The notes below the pieces were generated by a model, which did no database searches, was not told where the DNA came from, and worked only from the letters and a program-made list of their open reading frames with translations. DNA of 64,000 bases from Tunturibacter empetritectus (lineage in GTDB: Bacteria > Acidobacteriota > Terriglobia > Terriglobales > Acidobacteriaceae). The position numbers and the translations under genes were made by a program. Location: contig NZ_CP132932.1 of assembly GCF_040358985.1 (NCBI RefSeq), positions 1,674,001 to 1,738,000 of the forward strand, read 5' to 3'. Of the stretch, positions 35,086 through 43,954 are shown piece after piece. Position 1 is the first letter of the stretch. Every line of letters begins with the position of its first letter.

Positions 35086-36189
35086 TTACTTCGCTGAAGA
35101 TTCAATCTGAGGCGGCCCCTTCATCAGTTCGATAAAGAGTTTGTTGAATCGCGGCAGATCGAGATCTTTCTGGACGTGAACAAGCTGCACATCGAGTCGA
35201 GGCTTGTTGGCCGCAGTCCACGAAAGCGTGTCTCCGTAGAACGGGCCTCGAGTCAGGTCCACATCAACGTATAGCTTCTCCTCTTTGGTGATGATCGCTG
35301 GATCGAGCCACGCTGCGGCCGTAAGCTCGTCCCACAAGTAGTAGAACTCGCCCGTGTACGCCGCCAGATACTTCGCACCTGGGTTAGGCGAACGAGCGAT
35401 CTCTTCCAGCATCGCTTTGGTGAATGCTGTCTTGATGGAGATATCGACTGTCGTGAGGTCGATGCGTGGCCAGTGCGCGCGAAGCGTGATGTGGGAGGCC
35501 TCCGGATCGAACCAGAAGTTGAACTCGTGCCGGGGATTGTTCGCAAACTCCGGATCGCCCGTCTGCGGACTCAGGCTGCCGCCCATAATCACGATGCCCT
35601 GCGTGAGCTCGGCGAAGTGAGGATCGATCGAGATCGCAAGCGCAATATTCGTGAGCGGGCCAGCGGCGTAGATCGTGACCTGATGCGGATGCGCATGAAC
35701 CTGACGGATGAGAAAGTGCACTGCATCCTCCGCCAAAGGCTTCAACGTCGGTTCGCCCTCCTCCATCTTTGGAACAACGTAAGGTCCATGGTATGGCTGG
35801 CGACTCGTCGTCGCGGTCAGATCGCCCCAAGCCCCGTACCAGGGAAACGTCCCATAAAGCTGTTGCTGAATCTTCGATTCTTCCTCGGTTCTGACCAGCG
35901 GAAAAATCGCCCCCGGCACAACAGGAACATCCGTCCGATGAATCAGTTCGAGCATACGCAGCGTATGCTGCACCTCCTCCGGCTCCCACGCATTTCCGCT
36001 CACCATCGTGATGCCCAGCACTTCGGCCTGCGGTGACTGCAGCAGCACCATCATCGCCATCTGGTTAGAGCCGCCCGGGCCGGAGCCGTCCTGATCGATC
36101 AAGACCATACGCCTGGCCTGAGCATTGGAAAGCTGCGAGATCGCAGCGCAAAAAAGCACGACGCGGAACAGAGGGGATCTTCGGCTCAT
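35086..36189 (-). CDS. Exported nucleoside hydrolase-like protein with atypical metal motif
   Basis: About 367 residues from ATG 36189, with a signal sequence (RVVLFCAAISQLSNAQA). The inosine-uridine nucleoside hydrolase fold is clear: EVLGITMVSGNAWEPEEVQH, TIYAAGPLTNIALAI, GIVIMGGSL, and EFNFWFDPEASHITL (the substrate NxxxDPEA motif). The calcium-binding N-terminal motif, normally DxDxGxDD, reads DQDGSGPGGSNQ. The second aspartate pair is replaced, and the C-terminal active-site His-Asp reads WDELTAA. It may cleave periplasmic nucleosides by an altered mechanism or bind another N-glycoside. Confidence 0.85.
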   Translation of the reverse strand: MSRRSPLFRVVLFCAAISQLSNAQARRMVLIDQDGSGPGGSNQMAMMVLLQSPQAEVLGITMVSGNAWEPEEVQHTLRMLELIHRTDVPVVPGAIFPLVRTEEESKIQQQLYGTFPWYGAWGDLTATTSRQPYHGPYVVPKMEEGEPTLKPLAEDAVHFLIRQVHAHPHQVTIYAAGPLTNIALAISIDPHFAELTQGIVIMGGSLSPQTGDPEFANNPRHEFNFWFDPEASHITLRAHWPRIDLTTVDISIKTAFTKAMLEEIARSPNPGAKYLAAYTGEFYYLWDELTAAAWLDPAIITKEEKLYVDVDLTRGPFYGDTLSWTAANKPRLDVQLVHVQKDLDLPRFNKLFIELMKGPPQIESSAK

Positions 36190-36277
36190 GGTCAGCACAG
36201 ATTACCAGCCATCTAGAAGAGAGCTAAAGGTAAAACGTCGAGCTGTCCCGCGCGACAGCCGTTATGCTCTTAACAAC

Positions 36278-36865
36278 ATGCGCCGAATCGTGCTCTCGCT
36301 TGCTCTTATCTTCTCTGCCTCTCAAGCTGCCTCGGCGATTGAGGTGAAGGTGTCCGCGCAGGCATTGGAGCGCACCTTGCGGGCACAGCTCTTCAACGGT
36401 CCACAGGGCCGGTACTACCTTCGCGGCGACGCCAACTCACCCTGCTATGTCTACGCCGAATCACCTCACGTCACCTTCGTGCAGGACCGCATCGTCGTCC
36501 GCGTTCACGCCAGGTCGAAGCTCGGGACCTCCGTCCGCGGCGCCTGCCTCGGCGTCTCCCTCACTACCGACACCGACGTCTCGCTGATCCCCGAAGCCGA
36601 AGAAGAGAGCATCGGATTTCGCGACGCGCGAATTGAAAAGCTCAGTGAATCCAGGGAGCTGAACTTCATCCTCGCACCCTTCCTGAGCCACAAAGTCCCT
36701 GCACAGATGAAGGTCAACGCCGCAGTGTTGATGCGTCAGCTCCTCAGCCGCTCGACCGAAACCACCGGCTACGCCCTCTCACTCGACTCGCTCAAACTCC
36801 ACTCGCTGTTCGTCGAAGGCGAGTCCCTGGTCATGGACGCCGACGCTAATCTGAAGGTGAACTAG
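36278..36865 (+). CDS. Exported protein of unknown function
   Basis: 195 residues from ATG 36278; the upstream frame to 36125 overlaps the divergent gene. Signal peptide MRRIVLSLALIFSASQAASA. The mature protein is beta-rich with few motifs: VSAQALERTLRAQLFNGPQG, CYVYAESPHVTFVQDRIVVR and ALSLDSLKLHSLFVEGESLV. Only two cysteines are visible (in SPCYVYAE and RGACLGV), possibly forming a disulfide. I recognise no family with certainty. It lies divergent from the nucleoside hydrolase and 9 bp from the convergent gene at 36875. Confidence 0.75.
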   Translation: MRRIVLSLALIFSASQAASAIEVKVSAQALERTLRAQLFNGPQGRYYLRGDANSPCYVYAESPHVTFVQDRIVVRVHARSKLGTSVRGACLGVSLTTDTDVSLIPEAEEESIGFRDARIEKLSESRELNFILAPFLSHKVPAQMKVNAAVLMRQLLSRSTETTGYALSLDSLKLHSLFVEGESLVMDADANLKVN

Positions 36866-36874
36866 CCTCGCAGC

Positions 36875-37906
36875 CTACTGTGGAGCCGCCGGGTCTGGCG
36901 TTGCTGCTGGAGTGGGCAGCGGTCGCCGAGCTTCGTTCGCTCCGGGTTCTGGCGTGGCTCCGTTCATCGTCGTAGGCTCCCCGGGTATCACCTCGACCGC
37001 GGAATCCTTTGGCGTTTTGAAACGCCCGTCCGTCAGATAAGCCACCACAAATCCAGCCGCAACCTCCGGATTCAAAACCGCAAGCGGCACGACATATTTC
37101 TTTGACTTCACCACCGCCTCCAACACTCCGTCGATCGGATGGCTGCGCTTGATGCTGCCCGGCACCTGCGGAATCATGAACGTCGAGAACTTCAGATCGG
37201 GATGCTGATCGGCGTACTTCGTAAGCGATCGCGCCACCTGCTTCGGCGTCGTAATCCCAAGATCGGAAAAGATATTTCGATGCACACTGTGCGGATAGTA
37301 AACATCGAGCAAAGTCCGCGAGAAGTCTGCACAGTTGTGAAACAGCAGGTTGAAGTGCCCGGCATTCCGGCTGTCGTTGAATCGGTTCATGAACTCCTCG
37401 TCTTCTTCCGCAGTCGTCTGAATCTGAAATCCGTAGATCCTGCGATCGTAGGACGCACCGACAAGCTGCGTCCACTCGCCCCCCGGTGCTTCGCCGACCT
37501 TCTTGCCCTTCTCAACGTCGGGTGCCAGCTCCAGTAGATGATCGCGTCGATACTGATCGCGCAACCTCGCCTCCAGTGGCGCATCTGCAGTCTTCGGAAC
37601 GTCTTCTACATGCTCAACCGCATAAAGGTAAGGAACCAGCGGAATGGCCAGCCAGTCGTAGCCGTCGATCTTGTGATAGCGGCTGATCACCGCGCCAGGC
37701 TCGCCAGCGCGACACGGCCTCAGCACCGTCGGCGACTCGGCGCAGATGTGGTTCAGGTAGATCGCGGCATGCCCTGTGGGGTTGAATGCCCCGAACTCGC
37801 CATAAGGCTCTTCCATCAGCAGCGCCGCATCCGCACGAGCCCAGACTCCACCCATCGCCAACACCAGCATTACAAGCGTCGTTAGTCCGGCGCACCACTG
37901 TCTCAT
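36875..37906 (-). CDS. Exported protein, possibly a NlpC/P60-like (permuted papain-fold) hydrolase
   Basis: 343 residues from ATG 37906 (AGAGGA 6 bp upstream). Signal peptide to about residue 26 (LVMLVLAMGGVWARADA). Candidate catalytic residues are His in FNPTGHAAIYLNHICAE (about residue 45) and Cys in HFNLLFHNCADFSRTLLDVY (about residue 190). This H-then-C order and the HNCADF sequence resemble permuted NlpC/P60 or DUF4105-type domains. The C-terminus is Pro/Ala-rich and disordered. Function is inferred only from these motifs. Confidence 0.75.
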   Translation of the reverse strand: MRQWCAGLTTLVMLVLAMGGVWARADAALLMEEPYGEFGAFNPTGHAAIYLNHICAESPTVLRPCRAGEPGAVISRYHKIDGYDWLAIPLVPYLYAVEHVEDVPKTADAPLEARLRDQYRRDHLLELAPDVEKGKKVGEAPGGEWTQLVGASYDRRIYGFQIQTTAEEDEEFMNRFNDSRNAGHFNLLFHNCADFSRTLLDVYYPHSVHRNIFSDLGITTPKQVARSLTKYADQHPDLKFSTFMIPQVPGSIKRSHPIDGVLEAVVKSKKYVVPLAVLNPEVAAGFVVAYLTDGRFKTPKDSAVEVIPGEPTTMNGATPEPGANEARRPLPTPAATPDPAAPQ

Positions 37907-38050
37907 GCGAATCCTCTCTGCGGCTGCTCGATTCGATAAAGCCTCATCGACCCAAACCTCTATCTTCTCAGACAAGTTGCGCAGGTTCTCGCAGAGCTAT
38001 CTGTGACAAGGGGACAGAGGTCGAATAGTGCGGCCGAGTTGTAGATTCAG

Positions 38051-41000
38051 CTAGAAAGAGACACGCGCTCCGAATTGAAACTGCCGCGGATCGGACGAGG
38101 CAGTTGGCGTGCCGGCCGCGGTGTAGAGCAGGTTCACATCAAGCGTGTTGTTCTTGTTGATCAGGTTGAAGACATCCGCAGTCACCTGCAGCGCAATCTC
38201 ATGCGAAAACGTGAACGCCTTCGCGATTCGCAGATCCGTGAACACCGTGTACGGTTTTACTCCAACATTGCGGCCGAGATTGCCTGCGAAGTAGCTGCTC
38301 GCCGGGCCTGCGTCTGCAGGCGCATCCGCATAGCAGGGCAGATTGAACGCCCCCGTCGGAGAGTATTTGGACAACACCGGCGCCGTGCCGCAACTCGTCG
38401 TCCCACTGCCAGGCGCGACCGCGTTCGGCCTGTCTGTCAGCGGATCGAAGTCGAAGTTTGTATCGCTTCCGGTCAAGATGTTGAACGGCCGGCCCGAGGA
38501 GATCTCAAAGATCGGCGCCACGGTTACGCCGGAGAACGCCGCAGGAAAGAATCCCGAGCCGCCGAGATGGCCCGAGTTATACACCCCCGACAGCACCAGG
38601 CGATGGCGCTGGTCGAAGGTCGAGGTGCTGCGCTCCGCATTGGGCGCAAAGTTGCTCTGCGGAGCATCCGAGGTCGAGACCACGTCGGTCGAGTCATCAA
38701 TCGCATGCGACCACGTGTAGCTTACGAGGAACTCATAGTTCGTCGAAAAGCGCTTCCTCAGGTTTGCGCTCAGAGCGTTATAGCTCGAGGTTCCCGTCGT
38801 CAGGTTGGGCGACATATCGCCGAACGGAACAGGAATACCCACGCCAAGCCCATCCCCGGCAGCAATCTCGCTAGCTAGCGCAACGCACTGTCCGCCGCCT
38901 ACACTCGGATTCGCAAGAAAGGTCGCAAGCGAGGTGTTGAGCCCCGACCGGCGAAAGAAGTTGAGCAGCGCAGGAGTAACAAAGGGTCCCGTGGGGCCGA
39001 CTCCGCAGGGATTAACCCCAGCCGCCGTTCCGACCGTCAGCGGGTTGGAGGTAGGGCTGGCAGTTCCAGGCGCCGCCGTCCCTGCCTTCACCGCGTTCAC
39101 CGCATTACGCCAGTTGGCGACGAGCAGCTGTGGATTGACCGGATTCACATTGACCGGACGGTTCAGGTGACGCCCACCGGTCGAATTAAACGCAACGTTC
39201 AGCGATAGATCGTGCCCGAGATCCTTCTCCACTCCAAACGACATCTGCTGCACATACGGCGTCACATAGTGCAGGTCCGCAGGCAGCCCCGAGGGAAGAA
39301 TCGCCAGAGGAAAACCCGCAGCCAGAAAGTTCTGATTGACGAAGACGGAGTTCGAGTTGTTGGGATCGAACCGCTGCTGACTCGCAAGATAGTTGACCCC
39401 CGCAGCACTCGCGCCCAGGCAGTTCGGATTGGCCAGCGATCCCTGAAACGCATTCGTTGCGTTCAGATTCAGCGGGCTCGCCGCAGCATTCGGACTCGCT
39501 ACACTGCAAGGCGACCCGCCGCCAAGAATCACCAGCGGCACCTTGGTCGAATTGAAGCTCGTCGACTGCGACTCAAGATTTCCCGGAGCGCGATCGTAGA
39601 ACAGCCCGTAGTTCGCGCGGACCACCGTCTTCGCATCGCCGCGCACGTCCCATGCAACTCCAACCCGCGGCGCGAAGTTGCTATCCTGCAGGCGAATGCC
39701 CTCCCGAATCCCATAGATCCTCTCAGCCGCATTCGTGTTGGAGTTCAGCGCAAGCTGCGTCGGGAAGGCCTCAATGTCGTACCGGATTCCGAGGTTCAAC
39801 GTTAGCCTGCTGGTCGCGCGCCAGCTGTCCTGCAGAAAGCCTCCGAGCGTCTTCAGGTCGTACTTGTACGTCGTCTGCCCAATGCCCTGCGCGAACGACT
39901 GTGGAATTCCCAGGCCATAAGCCTGCACCGGAGAGAAGCCCGGCAACCCCTCCAGCAAGGGCGAAATATCGGTTGCATTCAGGGCAGCGAACGTATAGTC
40001 GCCGCCACCATAAAGCTGCCCCTGCAGCAGGTTGATCGGGATGTACCGAAGGTCGATACCAGCCTTGAACGTGTGGCCGCCGCGCGTGTAGGTAAAGTTG
40101 TCCTGCAGCTGATTCTGATTCTCAATCCGGTCAACAACCGAGAACGGAGTCTTGCCAAAGTACGCATAGCCCGGAATATTCACCGCGGTACTGCTGCCCC
40201 CGGGCGCGTCCGTATTGGCGAATCGCACCGGGTGCCGCGCATATTGAAAGCGCAGCTCATTCACCTTGTTGTTGCCGATCAGGATCGTATGCTGCCCTGC
40301 AATCGCGACATCATGCAGACTCTGTGTCGCGGTGCGGGAGAAAGAGTTCTCGCCGATATTCTGGTTCGCCGCACTCTCCTCGATTCCAGTGATGTAGCTG
40401 GGGCTCACACTGGCGTGCAAAACCAGCTGCTGATTGCCCGTCAGCTTATGATCGATGCGCAGCGAATAGACCTCGGTCTTCTCCGTCACAGGAAAGTTTC
40501 CGATCAGGCTGTTGAGCGGCGTAAACGAAGCAGGCGTCGGCTGGCCCGAAGTCACAAAGTTCTTAGGGCCAATCGTCGACTGCAGAAACGCAGGATTTTG
40601 ACCGGTCGTAGCCAGCGACGACCCCGATCCGACCAGGGCGATGTACTGCTGAATCCCCGGAGTGGCCGCTGGAACGTTCTGCAAAAACGCCTGCTGCTCC
40701 GGCGTCCCCTGAATCGAAAGCGCACCGCCCGGAACCCCGTAGAACCGGCTCACATCGATGCTCGTCAGCCCAAAGTTGTTCGAGCCGATATCGGAAAAGC
40801 CTGTCTCCTGCCGCCGTGTAATCTCAGTCGAAAAGAAGTAAAACGTCTTATCGGGAACGATCGCGCCGCCAACGGTAAAGCCCGCCTGAACCCGCGTATA
40901 CGCCGGCTGATTCACCGTCGAAAACGGGTTAGTCGCCTGAATGTAGCGATTGCGCAGAAACCCGAAGGCGCTTGCATGCGTCGCATTTGTGCCTGATTTA

Positions 41001-41740
41001 GTCACAATATTCACCACGCCGCCCGACGCCCTGCCGTACTCCGCCGCAAAGCCGTTCGTGATGATCTGAAACTCCTGCACCGCATCCTGCGACACGGTCG
41101 ACCGCGTGCCTCCGGAGATGTAATCCCCCGCATCGGCGCCGTCGACGTTGATCGAGTTCGACCGCGCCCGAACACCACCGAAGTTCAGTCCCGAAGTCGG
41201 AATCGCGCCCACCGAAGGCGCAGCATCGCGCGCAATCTGCGAGTTCGTCAGCGTGAAGTTGATGTAGTTGCGTCCGTTCGTCGGCAGGTTGTCGATGCGC
41301 AGTTGATCGACCGTCGTGGACTGCGAGCTGCGCTGCGTCTCGATAATATCCGCGCCCGAGCTCACCGTAACAACCTGCGTCGTCCCCACCGAAAGAGACA
41401 GCGGCAGCTCAGCCTGTTCGCCAGTCGTCAAAACCACATTCTTGCTGATGTAGGTGTTGAAGCCCGTCGCCGTCGCCTGCACCGTGTAGCTCCCCGGCGG
41501 CAGCAGCAGCAGGCGATAGTTGCCCTGTGCATCCGTCGTGGTCGAGCGCGAAAAGCCCTTCGATTCATCCGCAATCGAAACGGCGGCATTCGGAATCACC
41601 GCTCCGGTCTGGTCGTGAACCGCGCCATTGAGCTGCGCCGTAGAGATGTTTTGAGCCTTGAGGCCGGTGGAGACGCACACCAGAAGAAGAACAGCGGCCA
41701 GAGCGGTGAAACAGAAAAGCCGCGACTTGAAGTTGAACAT
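38051..41740 (-). CDS. Oar-like TonB-dependent receptor with carboxypeptidase-regulatory domain
   Basis: About 1229 residues from ATG 41740 (GGGGAG 9 bp upstream). Signal peptide residues 1-30 or so; CarboxypepD_reg-like beta-sandwich at about 35-115 (NGAVHDQTGAVIPNAAVSIA, YRLLLLPPGSYTVQATATGF). A plug domain follows (NLPTNGRNYINFTLTNSQIA, INVDGADAGDYISGGTRSTV, GGVVNIVTKSGTN), then a long beta-barrel ending in FQFGARVSF with the outer-membrane C-terminal phenylalanine. Such Oar-like receptors are abundant in Acidobacteria. Cargo is unknown; proximity to specific enzymes gives no clue. Confidence 0.94.
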   Translation of the reverse strand: MFNFKSRLFCFTALAAVLLLVCVSTGLKAQNISTAQLNGAVHDQTGAVIPNAAVSIADESKGFSRSTTTDAQGNYRLLLLPPGSYTVQATATGFNTYISKNVVLTTGEQAELPLSLSVGTTQVVTVSSGADIIETQRSSQSTTVDQLRIDNLPTNGRNYINFTLTNSQIARDAAPSVGAIPTSGLNFGGVRARSNSINVDGADAGDYISGGTRSTVSQDAVQEFQIITNGFAAEYGRASGGVVNIVTKSGTNATHASAFGFLRNRYIQATNPFSTVNQPAYTRVQAGFTVGGAIVPDKTFYFFSTEITRRQETGFSDIGSNNFGLTSIDVSRFYGVPGGALSIQGTPEQQAFLQNVPAATPGIQQYIALVGSGSSLATTGQNPAFLQSTIGPKNFVTSGQPTPASFTPLNSLIGNFPVTEKTEVYSLRIDHKLTGNQQLVLHASVSPSYITGIEESAANQNIGENSFSRTATQSLHDVAIAGQHTILIGNNKVNELRFQYARHPVRFANTDAPGGSSTAVNIPGYAYFGKTPFSVVDRIENQNQLQDNFTYTRGGHTFKAGIDLRYIPINLLQGQLYGGGDYTFAALNATDISPLLEGLPGFSPVQAYGLGIPQSFAQGIGQTTYKYDLKTLGGFLQDSWRATSRLTLNLGIRYDIEAFPTQLALNSNTNAAERIYGIREGIRLQDSNFAPRVGVAWDVRGDAKTVVRANYGLFYDRAPGNLESQSTSFNSTKVPLVILGGGSPCSVASPNAAASPLNLNATNAFQGSLANPNCLGASAAGVNYLASQQRFDPNNSNSVFVNQNFLAAGFPLAILPSGLPADLHYVTPYVQQMSFGVEKDLGHDLSLNVAFNSTGGRHLNRPVNVNPVNPQLLVANWRNAVNAVKAGTAAPGTASPTSNPLTVGTAAGVNPCGVGPTGPFVTPALLNFFRRSGLNTSLATFLANPSVGGGQCVALASEIAAGDGLGVGIPVPFGDMSPNLTTGTSSYNALSANLRKRFSTNYEFLVSYTWSHAIDDSTDVVSTSDAPQSNFAPNAERSTSTFDQRHRLVLSGVYNSGHLGGSGFFPAAFSGVTVAPIFEISSGRPFNILTGSDTNFDFDPLTDRPNAVAPGSGTTSCGTAPVLSKYSPTGAFNLPCYADAPADAGPASSYFAGNLGRNVGVKPYTVFTDLRIAKAFTFSHEIALQVTADVFNLINKNNTLDVNLLYTAAGTPTASSDPRQFQFGARVSF

Positions 41741-41898
41741 GCGTGTTGCTCCCCGTTGTGTCGGCAGCCCAGCCCCGTTGGCGACGGCCTGAGCGACAAC
41801 TTTGACGACGCGATGTTCTACATGAATGACCATTCAGTACGCAAGAGGAAAGCGGCACGGGCGTCTTTACCTGAGCAATCCCCTTCAAATTCAGCCGC

Positions 41899-42648
41899 TC
41901 AATGACCTTGTTTTGTGAACTTTGCCTGCCCGGCTCCGCTCACGCCATCTCGCCGGCTCTCCTCCACTTTGCCGGCAGGGCAGAGATCGAACAGCGGGCA
42001 CTCCTCGCACCTCGGCTGGTTCTTCATACAAAGCTGCTGGCCGTGAATCTTGATCAAAGAGTGGTGCTCATCCAGCATCTCCGGCGTCCACTCCTCCGGA
42101 GCCATCTCCATCAACCGGCTCTCCGTCTCGCGCGCATCCGCACTCTTCGCGACAAACCCCAGCCGCTGCGTCACCCGAAGATGATGGCTATCCACGCACA
42201 TCGCCCTGCGCCGCAAGCTACTGAAGTTCACCACCGCCGCGCTGGTCTTCACTCCCACCCCATCAAAGCGCTCCAGCCACAAGCGAATCTTGTCCGTGCG
42301 GTACCCCTTCAGAAAATCCAGCGAGAGCGATCCGCAACGCCGCGTAATCTGTTCCAGCGCGGTCTTCAAATTAATCGCCTTCGGTTCAGGAAACGTCACC
42401 GCCCGAATCGCATCTTCGATCTCCGGAAGCGAAGCATCGCGAAGATTCTCCCAACTACCAAAGCGTTCTTCGAGATGACGGATCACCTCCAGCGAGATCT
42501 CCGTCTTCGTCCGCGACGACAGCATCGAGTAGATGAACTGCTTCAGCGGATCCCACACCTCCCGCTCCTGTGGCCGGCCGTAGTGCGCCAGCAACCGGCG
42601 ATGAATCTCCTCCAGACGTGTATCGGTAAACAGCGGCGCAGCCAGCAT
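41899..42648 (-). CDS. nth: Endonuclease III family DNA glycosylase
   Basis: 249 residues from ATG 42648. The helix-hairpin-helix is FDGVGVKTSAAVVNFSSLRR with the catalytic lysine in GVGVKT; the catalytic aspartate is in CVDSHHLRVTQRLG. The four-cysteine cluster CMKNQPRCEECPLFDLC has the spacing C-x6-C-x2-C-x5-C of [4Fe-4S] glycosylases. It excises oxidised pyrimidines during base excision repair. The GVG motif and VDSHH differ somewhat from E. coli Nth (VDTHV), so it may be an Nth-like paralogue rather than the main Nth. Confidence 0.9.
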   Translation of the reverse strand: MLAAPLFTDTRLEEIHRRLLAHYGRPQEREVWDPLKQFIYSMLSSRTKTEISLEVIRHLEERFGSWENLRDASLPEIEDAIRAVTFPEPKAINLKTALEQITRRCGSLSLDFLKGYRTDKIRLWLERFDGVGVKTSAAVVNFSSLRRRAMCVDSHHLRVTQRLGFVAKSADARETESRLMEMAPEEWTPEMLDEHHSLIKIHGQQLCMKNQPRCEECPLFDLCPAGKVEESRRDGVSGAGQAKFTKQGH

Positions 42649-42738
42649 CACCCTGTAATTTTATTCCCTGGCGCTACGAGCCCTTTGAGAGAAGATTCGA
42701 GGAAGAGATGCCACAGCTTGCATGCGATCCAATGCAAA

Positions 42739-43659
42739 CTAGTTGCGAGTAACGCCGAACTCTCTCCCCGCTGCCGTCTGCAGCCCCCAGGCCATCCGCG
42801 GCGTATTATGCGCCATCCCCACGCGCCCATCCGGTCCCAGCAAAATAATCCCGCCATGCCCGCCCAGCCGATCGAAGAGATAATCGATCGCCGCATGCGC
42901 AGCCTCGTCAGGGCTGGCTCCAGCCGCCACACGATCCACCGCCCACTTGCCCAGCACCAGCTTCATAATCGGCTCGCCCCACCCCGTCAGCGACACCGCC
43001 GCCGAAAGATTATCCGCATAGCACCCACACCCTATCAGCGAAGAGTCCCCCACCCGCCCCGGCGCCTTATTCAACGTCCCGCCCGTACTCGTCCCCGCCG
43101 CGATATTTCCATGTCCATCGAGCGCCACCGCGCCCACCGTATCGTGCGACTCAAGACTTCCTGAAAAGGTCTCATCCGGCAGGCCCGCCAGCTCATCAGC
43201 TTGAGCCTTATACAACCGCTCCCGCTCCCGCGGCACCACCAGCTCCATGTTGTCGCACAGCGCCATGCCATGCTGCCGCGCGAACCTCTCCGCCCCGGTA
43301 CCGACAAAGTACACATGCGGCGACTTATCCAGCACCAGCCGAGCCGCCCGTATCGGATTCCGCAGCCGCTCCACGCAAGCCACGCCGCCCGTGCGAAGAT
43401 TCTCCCCGTTCATCAGCAGAGCATCCATCTGCACCCGGCCATCCTGCGTCAGAAACGATCCACGCCCCGCGTCGAAGGTGTCATCGTCCTCCATCACTGC
43501 GACAGCGGCCTCCACGGCATCCACCGCAGCAGCGCCTCGTTCCAGCAGAGCATAACCGGCAACCAGAGCATTCGCGATACCGGCTTCGTGAGCAGCGATG
43601 GCGTCGTCAGGCATCGCCCACGCACCGCCATGAATTAACAAAACTGGTTTCACACTCAT
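42739..43659 (-). CDS. Isoaspartyl peptidase / L-asparaginase (plant type)
   Basis: 306 residues from ATG 43659. It is an Ntn-hydrolase: PVLLIHGGAWAMPDDAIAAH at the N-terminus, FDAGRGSFLTQDGRVQMDAL, the autocleavage site with nucleophilic Thr in ESHDTVGAVALDGHGNIA, then AAGTSTGGTLNKAPGRVGDS. The C-terminal GGHGGIILLGPDGRVGMAHN completes the fold. It processes itself into two subunits and hydrolyses beta-aspartyl dipeptides and asparagine. It is divergent from the KTSC gene with only 31 bp between start codons. Confidence 0.94.
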   Translation of the reverse strand: MSVKPVLLIHGGAWAMPDDAIAAHEAGIANALVAGYALLERGAAAVDAVEAAVAVMEDDDTFDAGRGSFLTQDGRVQMDALLMNGENLRTGGVACVERLRNPIRAARLVLDKSPHVYFVGTGAERFARQHGMALCDNMELVVPRERERLYKAQADELAGLPDETFSGSLESHDTVGAVALDGHGNIAAGTSTGGTLNKAPGRVGDSSLIGCGCYADNLSAAVSLTGWGEPIMKLVLGKWAVDRVAAGASPDEAAHAAIDYLFDRLGGHGGIILLGPDGRVGMAHNTPRMAWGLQTAAGREFGVTRN

Positions 43660-43690
43660 CGCATCCAAGTCTACGGGAGTCTTCCCCCGA

Positions 43691-43933
43691 ATGCCTTCCA
43701 GCGTCATCGCCGCCATGTCCTACAACGACGAAGGCCGAATCCTCACCCTCGTCTATCGCGGGAACCGGGGTGTCTATCGGTACTTCAACGTTCCGCCGGA
43801 GGAGTTTGCAGCATTTTGCGCAGCGCCATCAAAGGGTGTCTATCTCAACGAAGTCTTCAAGATAAAGCAATACCACTACGAACGCATCGCAAACCGTCAA
43901 CTGTCCTCCCATCATCAACCAGGTGATTCATAA
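43691..43933 (+). CDS. KTSC domain protein
   Basis: 80 residues, almost all of it one KTSC domain: SSVIAAMSYNDEGRILTLVY, RGVYRYFNVPPEEFAAFCAA, KGVYLNEVFKIKQYHYERI. The domain is named after its occurrence at the end of some lysyl-tRNA synthetases; it is small, probably RNA- or protein-binding, and of unknown function. It sits 21 bp upstream of poxB on the same strand, so the two may share a transcript. Confidence 0.88.
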   Translation: MPSSVIAAMSYNDEGRILTLVYRGNRGVYRYFNVPPEEFAAFCAAPSKGVYLNEVFKIKQYHYERIANRQLSSHHQPGDS

Positions 43934-43954
43934 AACAGACAAATGGAGTGCTCC

